DNA of 64,000 bases from Paenibacillus ehimensis NBRC 15659 (lineage in GTDB: Bacteria > Bacillota > Bacilli > Paenibacillales > NBRC-103111). This document shows, one piece after another, positions 8,691 to 15,379 of this stretch (position 1 is its first letter; every line of letters starts with the position of its first letter). Made by a program: the position numbers and the translations under genes. The stretch covers positions 62,001-126,000 of the forward strand of contig NZ_BILX01000012.1 of the NCBI RefSeq assembly GCF_004000785.1. The letters are read 5' to 3'. The notes beneath the pieces are model-generated. The model was given only the letters and a program-made list of their open reading frames with translations, did not search any database and had not been told where the DNA came from.

Positions 8691-9287
8691 CTAAAGTGAA
8701 GCGAGTACGCGTTTGATGATCGCCTTTACAAACTGGTCGTCGATCGGTTCGCGCGAGAACCAGCGGCGGTAGAAGAGTGGCCCCAGCAGGGCTGCGACGA
8801 TCGTTGACACGTCGGCGTGTGCCGACAGCTCGCCCCTGCCTACCGCGCGCTGCAGGACCTCTCGCAGGGGTGCAGCGTGTCCGCGCTGAATCCGGCTGTG
8901 GATTTCCGCAAACTCCGGATTCCGCTCGGCGGTGTCGACGATTGACGGCAGAACGAAGGACCAATTCGCCGTCGGTAGCAGGTGAGCGATTTCCAGCAGG
9001 ATAGCCGTGACGTCACCTTCGAGTGAGCCGGTGTCGGGCGTTTCCTGCTCGGCAATCATCCGTGAACAGGCGTCGATCACCAGTGCTTCCCGCGTCGGCC
9101 AGTGGCGGTAGATAGTCGTCTTCGCGACCCCGGAACGACGCGCCACCTCATCGACGGTGAAGCTAGCCACACCGCCTTCGCTGAGCAGTTCAAATGCAGT
9201 AGTCAGGACGGTATGTCGTGAACGCTCGACGCGTCTATTCACCTTGTCCGACGGCACACGTTCAGATTTATTAGACGTAGTCACCAT
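8691..9287 (-). CDS. TetR/AcrR-family transcriptional regulator
   Basis: A 198-residue repressor-type protein. The N-terminal HTH reads FTVDEVARRSGVAKTTIYRH (about residues 38-57), the classic TetR pattern. The C-terminal half (LPTANWSFVLPSIVDTAERNPEFAEIHSRI) fits the TetR_C_11 type of ligand domain. GGAGGGAAG precedes the ATG on the minus strand. It is divergent from the VOC gene at 9653, and a perfect palindrome in front of that gene is a good operator candidate. Both proteins look more like actinobacterial sequences than the neighbours, and the pair is bracketed by direct repeats, so acquisition as a unit is likely. Confidence 0.9.
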   Translation of the reverse strand: MVTTSNKSERVPSDKVNRRVERSRHTVLTTAFELLSEGGVASFTVDEVARRSGVAKTTIYRHWPTREALVIDACSRMIAEQETPDTGSLEGDVTAILLEIAHLLPTANWSFVLPSIVDTAERNPEFAEIHSRIQRGHAAPLREVLQRAVGRGELSAHADVSTIVAALLGPLFYRRWFSREPIDDQFVKAIIKRVLASL

Positions 9288-9652
9288 CTTCCCTCCAACA
9301 TAAAAATACTTAAACTGGGGTTCGTTGCCTTAAAATCAATAGTCCTTCACATTATACCATGAGGGCATCCTTGGCGCCGGGTCCACGACCGCGCCTGGGC
9401 CCAGAGACGATTTTACAGGTGGGCGAGTTCACGTCGTTCAGATTGACGTTCAGGCAACGGCATCTCCTCCTGGATTTGACGCCGGGGATTTCGGCTTGCC
9501 ATTACAGCACTCCTTGCTTGTGCTACAGTGAGGCAACGAATCAATTTCGAGCGCCATTTTGGTTAGTCATACGGTCACTTGTATTTTTCAGGTGAATATG
9601 ATACGATACGGTATCGTAGCGTTAATTTCCCTTATTGAAAGGATGATGTCTC
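9288..9652. other. Divergent intergenic region between TetR and VOC genes
   Basis: This 365-base stretch holds control signals rather than a convincing gene. On the minus strand TATAAT at 9351-9356 with an upstream TG (TGGTATAAT) is an extended -10 for the TetR gene. The VOC side carries the palindrome at 9602-9618. An open frame at 9359-9595 has no ribosome site and no recognisable protein. Confidence 0.6.
9602..9618 (+). promoter_or_regulatory. Candidate TetR operator (17-bp perfect palindrome)
   Basis: TACGATAC, a single central G, then GTATCGTA: a perfect dyad 35 bases upstream of the VOC start. Size, symmetry and position fit a TetR-family operator controlling the VOC gene. Confidence 0.7.
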
Positions 9653-10057
9653 GTGAATTTCGCTTCTGTACGTATCATTACCGACGACTTGGATCGACTC
9701 GTCGTGTTCTATGAGAAAGTCACAGGTGTTTCGGCGAAGCGCCCCGCGCCTGTCTTCGCTGAGTTCGTTCTGCCATCGTGTACCCTGGCGATCGGCCACT
9801 CCCAGACGGTGCAACTGTTCGGCGCTGGTTCCGCGCGCGCGGCCGACAACCACACCGTCATCATCGAGTTTCGCGTCCACGACGTTGATGCCGAGTACAC
9901 GCGCTTGAAGCCGCTTGTCGACGAGTGGGTACAGGAACCGGCCACGATGCCATGGGGGAACCGCTCTGCACTGCTTCGCGACCCCGACGGCAACCTCGTC
10001 AACCTCTTCGCACCGGTTACCGAGGAAGCGCTCGAGCGGTTCAGCGGCAGGCCTTGA
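9653..10057 (+). CDS. VOC-family (glyoxalase/bleomycin-resistance-like) protein
   Basis: A 134-residue vicinal-oxygen-chelate protein. It begins FASVRIITDDLDRLVVFYEKVTG and ends with a second module carrying NRSALLRDPDGNLVNLFAPV, the hallmark of these two-module metal or drug-binding proteins. The start is GTG 9653 with AAAGGATGATG upstream. VOC members include glyoxalases, dioxygenases and antibiotic-binding proteins; which applies here cannot be read from sequence. The divergent TetR gene and the intervening palindrome suggest that it responds to a small toxic molecule. Confidence 0.88.
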   Translation: MNFASVRIITDDLDRLVVFYEKVTGVSAKRPAPVFAEFVLPSCTLAIGHSQTVQLFGAGSARAADNHTVIIEFRVHDVDAEYTRLKPLVDEWVQEPATMPWGNRSALLRDPDGNLVNLFAPVTEEALERFSGRP

Positions 10058-10124
10058 CGGACAGCGTTCCTTGCCGTTCCTTATGATACGGTTCTCGCGC
10101 TGTCTGTAACGGCAAGTTTTGACC

Positions 10125-10157
10125 AAAGAGGGTGTCCCATAAGCCGTGAAAATGGCT
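10125..10157 (+). repeat. Right copy of the 33-bp direct repeat
   Basis: Matches 8586-8618 with one mismatch; identical over the last 27 bases. Here the hairpin partner is missing: after ATGGCT the sequence diverges into an A/T-rich small reading frame. Confidence 0.8.
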
Positions 10158-10244
10158 AAGGTCAAGGACATTATAAAGGAAATTGAGAAGGGGAACTTCG
10201 ATCATCTGAAAAAACAAATTACAGCAGGTGGGGAGCAAGAATAA
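10152..10244 (+). CDS. Possible 30-residue peptide starting in the repeat
   Basis: ATG 10152 opens a 30-codon frame beginning MAKVKDIIKEIEKGNFDHL and ending with AGGEQE before TAA. It is charged and helix-forming in character. The start lies inside the right direct repeat and there is no good ribosome site, so this may be the remaining C-terminal end of an older gene cut by the event that placed the repeat there. A hairpin follows directly. Confidence 0.3.
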   Translation: MAKVKDIIKEIEKGNFDHLKKQITAGGEQE

Positions 10245-10246
10245 AC

Positions 10247-10307
10247 GTATACAAAAAACTAAAGCGTCCAGGTGCGATCTGCTCTGGACGTTTTAGTTTT
10301 TGTATAC
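10247..10307. terminator. Long near-perfect inverted repeat, bidirectional terminator-like
   Basis: The arms run inward from GTATACAAAAAACTAAA to CGTCCAG and back through CTGGACG to TTTTAGTTTTTGTATAC, around a 12-base loop. The core GCGTCCAG/CTGGACG with flanking A and T runs is a typical bidirectional terminator. The outer arms each contain one GTATAC motif of the array described separately. Confidence 0.7.
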
Positions 10308-10395
10308 AAAAATTCAATCCGGATCTTGCCGGCAACTTTTATTTTGTATACAAAAAACGTTCTGCAGATCGCTGGCCAGTCATAAATTTGTATAC
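10247..10395. repeat. Four phased GTATAC palindromes in A/T-rich flanks
   Basis: GTATAC occurs at 10247, 10302, 10346 and 10390, three of them within TTTTGTATACA-type dyads. The spacings are 55, 44 and 44 bases, near whole numbers of helical turns. The stretch from 10245 to 10465 has no gene. Confidence 0.75.
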
Positions 10396-10465
10396 ATTTT
10401 CATTTTTATTGTCCGGCGAAAATAAAGTGTTAGTCGTACCGCTGCGCTAACGCTGCTCAAAGCAT

Positions 10466-10499
10466 GAAATAAGCTTCCCTTGACAGGGAAGCTTATTTC
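10466..10499. terminator. Perfect 14-bp hairpin, bidirectional terminator
   Basis: GAAATAAGCTTCCC and GGGAAGCTTATTTC pair perfectly around TTGACA. It lies 9 bases beyond the end of the XRE gene on the minus strand. Confidence 0.75.
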
Positions 10500-10508
10500 C
10501 GAAAATGA

Positions 10509-10847
10509 TCAATATGGTTTAAAGAGAGCTTCCAAAACAGCCAAAGCTTTCCGTTGCTCGCTTTCGCTTTGTTCGAGAAGCAGAGAAATTGCGTTCCAAA
10601 CAATATCATACCGGCGTATATCTTCGAACTGATCAAAGTCAAACAATGCGAATGTGCTTACTTCCAACGCCTCCGCGATCTTTTCAAGGGTCTGTATTTT
10701 AAAATTTTGTTCACCACGTTCCAATTTTCCGATATAGGAAGGATTCGTAGCCACACGCTCCGCAAGCTGTTCTTGAGTCATTCTCTTGGCTTTTCGGAAT
10801 TCTCGAATTTTGACGCCGATCCGCTTGGTTACAGAAGATTTCTCCAT
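10509..10847 (-). CDS. XRE-family HTH regulator
   Basis: A 112-residue regulator. Residues about 9-63 form a Cro/CI-type HTH: VKIREFRKAKRMTQEQLAERVATNPSYIGKLERGEQ, then LEKIAEALEVSTFALF. The C-terminal 40 residues are helical and may mediate dimerisation. ATG 10847 is chosen over GTG 10856 because GAGG sits 8 bases upstream of the ATG. It is divergent from the HTH-TPR receptor gene, across a 388-base region, and may be the repressor of this island. Codon use is A/T-richer than the chromosome around it. Confidence 0.88.
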   Translation of the reverse strand: MEKSSVTKRIGVKIREFRKAKRMTQEQLAERVATNPSYIGKLERGEQNFKIQTLEKIAEALEVSTFALFDFDQFEDIRRYDIVWNAISLLLEQSESEQRKALAVLEALFKPY

Positions 10848-11235
10848 TTGCCACACCTCAATAAAAGTGTAGACAAATGGACGAAAAGAATTCAGGTATT
10901 TACATGGCCTAAAAACTAAAATAAACTGGCCTTATATGGCCTCAAAAATCTAAGATGGATAAAATGGAGCATTACATTATGAATGATTTTGTGTACTTGC
11001 TTCGAACGAAGGCGAATTCTTGAACATGAAGAATGTAACTCGAGCTGAAAGGGGGAGGGGAATCTAAGTAAAATTAAATATCTAGCCACTTCTTCTAAAA
11101 CAGAGGCAGGCTGCTTTTATACTTTTAAATGTAAAAATATTGCTTAATTTATAAAATTTATTTTATGTTCACGTTTAATCCCAAGGTGTAATATGGTAAG
11201 ATCGTTTTGTATTTTTATGGGAGGTATTTTTTCTT
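10848..11235. other. A/T-rich divergent promoter region
   Basis: No gene is seen in these 388 bases. Three TGGCCT motifs lie between about 10903 and 10950 (CATGGCCT, CTGGCCT, ATGGCCT), two of them 12 bases apart, which may be operator half-sites. A GGGGGAGGGG stretch near 11052 is not followed by a start codon at a useful distance. A/T-rich tracts before 11236 probably hold the receptor promoter, but no clear -35/-10 pair stands out. Confidence 0.45.
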
Positions 11236-12653
11236 ATGCGGATTGTGAATCGTTCTTTGCGTTTCGAAATCGAAGACCAAATGAAACAGCATGGATATAA
11301 CATAAATCAATTGGCGGAACTCAGCGGGATTAATCCAGGAAATCTAAACATGGCGCTTAATGGCATTACTCGCTCGATGACAATAAGTCAATTGGATTCT
11401 TTGGCAAAAGTTTTTGGAAAGGTGCCCGGATGGTTGTATGAGCTATACACAGAAGAATGCATTTCCGATGAAAAATTATCCCGGCCGCGGTTGATCCGCT
11501 ATTTAGTTCGATGTGCGGAAATAGGCAGAAGTGATTGTATTAATGCAGTCGTAGCTAAAATGCTCGATAACCCGAAAAACATCAAGGTCATTTTTGCTGC
11601 GGCAGAAAAACTATATCAGAAGGGGAAACGAAAAGAATCGGAACATTTTTACGAAATTGTTGTGGATAGCGTTAAAGACAGTTTCTCCGAAATGCTGGCG
11701 GTGAGTCACTACCGCTTGTTTACGGTCATGCAAGGCACTGATGCGGAAAAGAATTGGAAGGCTGTTATCCGATTCGATCCGTATCGAAATCGGTTGCCGG
11801 ATAGTTATCGTTTGGACGCGTTATTCCAGCTCGCGAAAGTTTGTTATTCTCTCAAAAAGTGGAACGAGGTCGAAGAATATGCGGGAGAGTTGGTGGAGCT
11901 AAGCACGGTTCTATCTGGGCTTGAGGAGATAGCTCCAAAACGGCATCCCGTGTATTATTATGGTATGGGCTTGCTATATAAAGGCGCTGTGTTGGAAAGG
12001 CGAGGGCTTTACGATCGGGCGAAAGAGTATGTGCTTAACTATATGAATTTAGAATGCCGGAACCTCTCGATGAGTTTGGCCAAAAAGAATTGGAGCAGTT
12101 CAAGATTTGGGGGAAAGCGAATTTATACACGCTTGAACTGTTAACTGGAAACCAAGGAATTGTTAACGAATATGCCGACTATCTAGCGAGCTTGAACCGA
12201 CTGAACGACGTTGTATCCGGGTTGAATGCTATCGTTTTATCAGCGAATACGTATGGGTTCAACGTTGATCATGTGTTGACGCGTTTTTCCGGCCCCATTG
12301 CACGTTTCGATTTACTTAACAGTGATCCGATTCTTTCGGAACGACATCTTCGATTCAGGTATCACAAAGCAATTTATGAATTTAGGAATGATCGGGTTCA
12401 ACAAGGAATCAACGAAACGCTACATTGTCTGTCCTTGGCTAACGTTATGAAAAAATATGAGGATAGTATTCAGTGTGTTGCGTTATTTGAAACTTATCGC
12501 GAATGGGCGTCGGCTGAACAATTGAAAATGTATCGTTCAGTCATGGGGGTGAGAGAGGAGGTGTATTTGGATGAAGTCCTATTTCCTAGCCCTGATTATC
12601 GCATTGGGGCTACTTGGTACAGCAGGGCCATTTGTGCCGCCGAGTCCAAGTGA
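11236..12653 (+). pseudogene. RRNPP-like HTH-TPR peptide receptor, one-base frameshift
   Basis: Two overlapping frames form one protein of about 470 residues. The first (11236 to about 12056) has an N-terminal XRE HTH, INQLAELSGINPGNLNMALNG, then helical TPR-like repeats (ALFQLAKVCYSLKKWNEVEEYA; GMGLLYKGAVLERRGLYDRAKEYV). The second frame continues with PEPLDEFGQKELEQFKIW and further helical repeats to 12653. Joining NLE(W)PEPLDEFG needs one extra base after TG at 12055-12056, so a single-base deletion is the simplest cause. A GGGAGG ribosome site precedes ATG 11236. HTH plus TPR receptors of the RRNPP group (Rap, PlcR, PrgX, AimR, NprR) bind short secreted peptides. The next gene, overlapping the 3' end, encodes such a candidate peptide. 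Confidence 0.8.
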
Positions 12654-12696
12654 TGGACCGGTAGTTAAGCTGCTTGACCATGGCACGGAAGGCTAA
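12571..12696 (+). CDS. Secreted pro-peptide, candidate pheromone of the HTH-TPR receptor
   Basis: A 41-residue product in another frame, overlapping the receptor's last 83 bases. AGGAGGTG at 12556-12563 is a near-perfect ribosome site, 7 bases before ATG. The protein starts MKSYFLALIIALGLLGTAG, a Sec-type signal sequence, and continues with a short polar tail that ends KLLDHGTEG. Short, signal-bearing peptides overlapping or following the receptor gene are the hallmark of Phr, PapR and AimP precursors; the active form is usually the last 5-8 residues, here perhaps around LDHGTEG. No experimental support exists here. A strong terminator follows. Confidence 0.72.
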   Translation: MKSYFLALIIALGLLGTAGPFVPPSPSDGPVVKLLDHGTEG

Positions 12697-12725
12697 TATG
12701 TGAACAATCATCAACACCCATCCCT

Positions 12726-12761
12726 AAAAAGCATTCTGCTTTGAGCAGAATGCTTTTTTTT
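12726..12761 (+). terminator. Rho-independent terminator after the peptide gene
   Basis: AAAAAGCATTCTGCT and AGCAGAATGCTTTTT pair around TTG, followed by a run of eight T. It ends the receptor/peptide transcript. Confidence 0.92.
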
Positions 12762-12838
12762 ACAAAAAACACTTCACAAAGCAGGAATGCCCTTAATTTG
12801 GAATTTTAGTATTATAATTGAATCGGGTGATGGGTGAA

Positions 12839-13012
12839 GTGAACAATAAAAAATTAAAACGGAAAATCAGAAAATTAAGACAGCAGTTGATACGGTTGGT
12901 CGAGAAAAAGGGTTCGTTTTCCGACAAGGAGGTGGTGAAACTCAGTCAGCGTTTAGATCGGTATATTCTGATGGCTCAAAAATCTTCTTCTAAGCTGAAG
13001 GTGTACGGATGA
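12839..13012 (+). CDS. Spo0E-family aspartyl-phosphate phosphatase
   Basis: A 57-residue protein that in this family removes phosphate from Spo0A~P and so delays sporulation. The pattern fits: helix 1 KIRKLRQQLIRLVEKKG, a turn, then VVKLSQRLDRYIL, where S-Q-x-L-D is the family signature in helix 2. The start is uncertain: GTG 12839 has GGGTGA 8 bases upstream, while ATG 12830 in the same frame has no ribosome site. The stop overlaps the next gene at ATGATG. It lies right after the receptor/peptide pair but has its own transcript unless the terminator is read through. Confidence 0.85.
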   Translation: MNNKKLKRKIRKLRQQLIRLVEKKGSFSDKEVVKLSQRLDRYILMAQKSSSKLKVYG

Positions 13013-13248
13013 TGCATTATGAAAAGTTGTTGGTCGGGGAAAGTCAGGAACGGATTCTGTATCTCGCTCGGATCGGCGCGATATTCGAACGGTTATACGG
13101 TATCAAGGATTTACACGATGCGGTTTATCGAGCATCTACAGGTGCCGGAGCTCGAAGGCTGGCCGAGATTGGCTATACCGACGAGCAAGTTGAGAACCTG
13201 TTACGCGAGCGCTTGTTTTTTTATAGGGTAAACAACATGGGACATTAG
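13009..13248 (+). CDS. Small protein translationally coupled to Spo0E-like gene
   Basis: A 79-residue protein I do not recognise. It is helical and charged (LLVGESQERILYLARIGAIFERLYGIKDL, then AEIGYTDEQVENLLRERLFFYRV). It overlaps the stop of the Spo0E-like gene by four bases and shares its ribosome site GAAGGTG, so the two are probably made together. The overlap and low-GC codon use match the rest of the island. A role as partner or regulator of the phosphatase is only inferred from the coupling. Confidence 0.6.
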   Translation: MMHYEKLLVGESQERILYLARIGAIFERLYGIKDLHDAVYRASTGAGARRLAEIGYTDEQVENLLRERLFFYRVNNMGH

Positions 13249-13253
13249 ACCTT

Positions 13254-13550
13254 CTATACATCTGGATGAATAGGGTCAAACGTAATAATAACTGGCATAA
13301 ACTTTGGAGTCACCATGAAATTATACACAATACCTTCTTTAGATTCGTATGAAACAATATAATCACCAAATTGTGAGGAATACTCTATTTTTTTATATTT
13401 TAATCCCATTTCGTTATACTTCATAGTTATATAAATTGATAAAGTTAACCGTGCGGTTACACGTTGAATTGGGCCCGTCACATGGAGTACTAAAATAATG
13501 AATAAAATAATACTAAGTATAATAGTTTTTTTTCTTTTGAATTTAACCAT
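13254..13550 (-). CDS. Small membrane-anchored protein, DUF3139-like
   Basis: A 98-residue protein with a basic start (MVKFKRKK), one transmembrane helix (TIILSIILFIILVLHV) and an outer domain: LKYKKIEYSSQFGDYIVSYESKEGIVYNFMVTP. This layout, with a short strand-rich domain after the helix, resembles DUF3139 proteins of Bacilli. ATG 13550 is chosen because AAGGAGAGG is just upstream; the frame is open to 13601. The function of the family is unknown. It is convergent with the small gene ending at 13248. Confidence 0.65.
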   Translation of the reverse strand: MVKFKRKKTIILSIILFIILVLHVTGPIQRVTARLTLSIYITMKYNEMGLKYKKIEYSSQFGDYIVSYESKEGIVYNFMVTPKFMPVIITFDPIHPDV

Positions 13551-13712
13551 ATTTTTCCTCTCCTTTTCGTTTATTTTTAAAATAATACATTCAAGTAACA
13601 ATATCCATATTCCATAATATAGTATTTATTACAAATTAATGTTGCTCAAAAAATAAAAATATGGTTTAATTAAACTGTATTTGTAAAAATTTTTCAAGGA
13701 AGGTGATGTATT

Positions 13713-14834
13713 TTGAGTAAAAAAAAGGTTATTGCAGGGTTGATCGCACTTGTTTCTGTATCATCGTCTATCATTCCAGTCTCTTACGCATCTAACGAGA
13801 ATAATGCACTTAATACTGAAGTCCATGCGTCGCAAACTCAAAACAATCCTTACATCCAGCAATACAATAAAGAAAATGGAATTACATCGAAAAGTTTAAA
13901 TTCATCATTGTCAGAAGATGATGAAACAGTTTACAAAACGCTGACAATCTACTACCAAGAAGATGTAAAGGTTGGAAAAATCCTTGCGCAAGTAGCCAAG
14001 GATACGGATGTCCAGATAAAAGCTACATCTCTGAAAAAAGAAGATAAGATAGATGTGATGCATAAAATAAAAGAAGTTTATTCTTCTGTTAAAGAATCGA
14101 GTGATCAAAAGGTCTTAGTAGATTTTATTGAAAGATATGCAAAAGATTCCAAAGACATTGCGTCAATTCAATTTTTAGATGCTGTCAGACCTCAACCAAC
14201 TAAAACATTGATACCACAACCAGAAGAAGATAAAAAGAAAGGTGTATCTACTTCAACAGCTCAAAATCCAGCAGCTACCTTAAACTCAAGTTTCAACGCA
14301 GCTGCGGCAGCCGAATGGGCATACAATAACTATAACAGATACAGTACTGATTTCCCGGCATTTACAAAATGGGGGAGCGATTGCACGAATTTTGTTTCAC
14401 AAGCCCTATTAAAAGGCGGTTTGGCCATGACAGGAAATTGGTATATCTACAAAAAAAACAATACTTATTTAGTTCCTGAGAGTGCAGAACAATTGAACTA
14501 TAGTTGGAGCCTTTCCGATCCAAGTCCGTGGACAAGCGTTAAAGAATTCTATTCGTTCTGGAGAGGAAAATACGTTTATGGTACTTCTCGTGAAAATTAT
14601 GAAGAAAAACACAAAGAAATTTTTGATAGAAGTATCTATAGAGGTGATCTAGTAATATTTTCTAAAGGTCTTTCCGGTTGGATAACTGTAGCGACACATG
14701 TAATGATCATAACTGAGTACGATTCAACGAATAAAGATTTTAAACTTGCAGGTCACTCTAATGAAAGACAAGCTTATCCCCTTTTAGATGCAATCAAGGC
14801 TTATTCTAACATAGATTTCTACAGTTTCAGATAA
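13713..14834 (+). CDS. Secreted protein with Amidase_6-type domain
   Basis: A 373-residue exported protein. A Sec signal peptide (KKKVIAGLIALVSVSSSIIPVSYA) ends near residue 27. Residues about 60-165 form a helical/charged spacer; the C-terminal part from about 190 matches the putative amidase domain (PF12671): AAAAAEWAYNNYNRYS, WGSDCTNFVSQALLKGG with a likely catalytic Cys, and THVMIITEYD with a His. Such domains have a cysteine-peptidase-like CHAP/NlpC arrangement and may act on cell wall. The start is TTG 13713 with AAGGAAGGTGATG upstream. Its A/T-rich codon use marks it as part of the island. Confidence 0.85.
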   Translation: MSKKKVIAGLIALVSVSSSIIPVSYASNENNALNTEVHASQTQNNPYIQQYNKENGITSKSLNSSLSEDDETVYKTLTIYYQEDVKVGKILAQVAKDTDVQIKATSLKKEDKIDVMHKIKEVYSSVKESSDQKVLVDFIERYAKDSKDIASIQFLDAVRPQPTKTLIPQPEEDKKKGVSTSTAQNPAATLNSSFNAAAAAEWAYNNYNRYSTDFPAFTKWGSDCTNFVSQALLKGGLAMTGNWYIYKKNNTYLVPESAEQLNYSWSLSDPSPWTSVKEFYSFWRGKYVYGTSRENYEEKHKEIFDRSIYRGDLVIFSKGLSGWITVATHVMIITEYDSTNKDFKLAGHSNERQAYPLLDAIKAYSNIDFYSFR

Positions 14835-14925
14835 ATCTAAAAGGAAATGACCACTAGACAGCAAGTAAAATTCTCCCACCCTTGATTTTAGGTCTTGAGC
14901 GGCGATTTTGATTTCGTGGAACAAT

Positions 14926-14971
14926 ACAAAAAAAACGGTCCTTGTTCGCATCCTTTGCGGCAAGGGCCGTT
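14926..14971 (-). terminator. Rho-independent terminator read on the minus strand
   Basis: AACGGCCCTTG pairs with CAAGGACCGTT on the minus strand, followed by eight T. It lies downstream of the XRE remnant and also beyond the amidase gene. Confidence 0.7.
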
Positions 14972-15018
14972 CTGTTCAGCGCCGCAGCGTGAGTCTACAT
15001 TATTTTCTTATATAGTTT

Positions 15019-15312
15019 CTACATGCTCCAAAAGTCATCTTGCCTTACATTAGGGTCAATCTTGCGTAGGGCTTCCAAAATTTTTTTCATCGTTCGTCCA
15101 CTGGGGATATGATCCTTTTTGTTTGCCAATTTGCTTATGGTGAATTTATTCAGCTTAGTTTCTTTAGCACTTCCGAGAGCGGGTGTTGCCATGGTCGCAC
15201 TTGTGGCGCTACTGGACATCCTAAAATAGGTTGCTACCATACTAAGCTTGGTGTTTAGTATTCGGAAGCTCCATCGATGGATTAAACGGAAGCTAAACAA
15301 GCGAAAACCCAC
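15019..15312 (-). pseudogene. Truncated XRE-type HTH fragment
   Basis: The last 48 residues (LNKFTISKLANKKDHIPSGRT, then ILEALRKIDPNVRQDDFWSM) read as helix 3 and the end of a Cro/CI-like regulator. The first 50 residues do not look like the start of an HTH and contain low-complexity S/A/T text, so the N-terminal half of the domain is missing. It lies next to a decayed transposase, suggesting that an insertion removed its 5' end. The expected start, ribosome site and first helices are absent. Confidence 0.5.
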
Positions 15313-15379
15313 CGCGTAAGGTTGGCTGCCTGACGGTGGGTTTCGCTTAGTTCATTAACTTTGCGCGCCGTGGGTTCGC

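Larger units (their letters stand above)
14835..15379. other. Non-coding stretch with decayed fragments
   Basis: This 545-base stretch holds a terminator hairpin (14934-14971), the broken XRE fragment on the minus strand (15019-15312) and an inverted repeat GCGAAAACCCACCG / CGGTGGGTTTCGC at 15301-15346. No intact gene is present. Confidence 0.6.

Noticed and set aside
9359-9595. A 78-codon frame between the TetR and VOC genes
   Set aside because: No ribosome site, no family likeness, and it overlaps the promoter of the TetR gene.
10247-10395. CRISPR-like array
   Set aside because: Only a 6-bp core recurs, with uneven spacers and no longer repeat; no cas genes are near.
13019-13231. Alternative small frame inside the gene after the Spo0E-like phosphatase
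   Set aside because: It has no ribosome site of its own; the overlapping frame from 13009 is coupled to the phosphatase gene.
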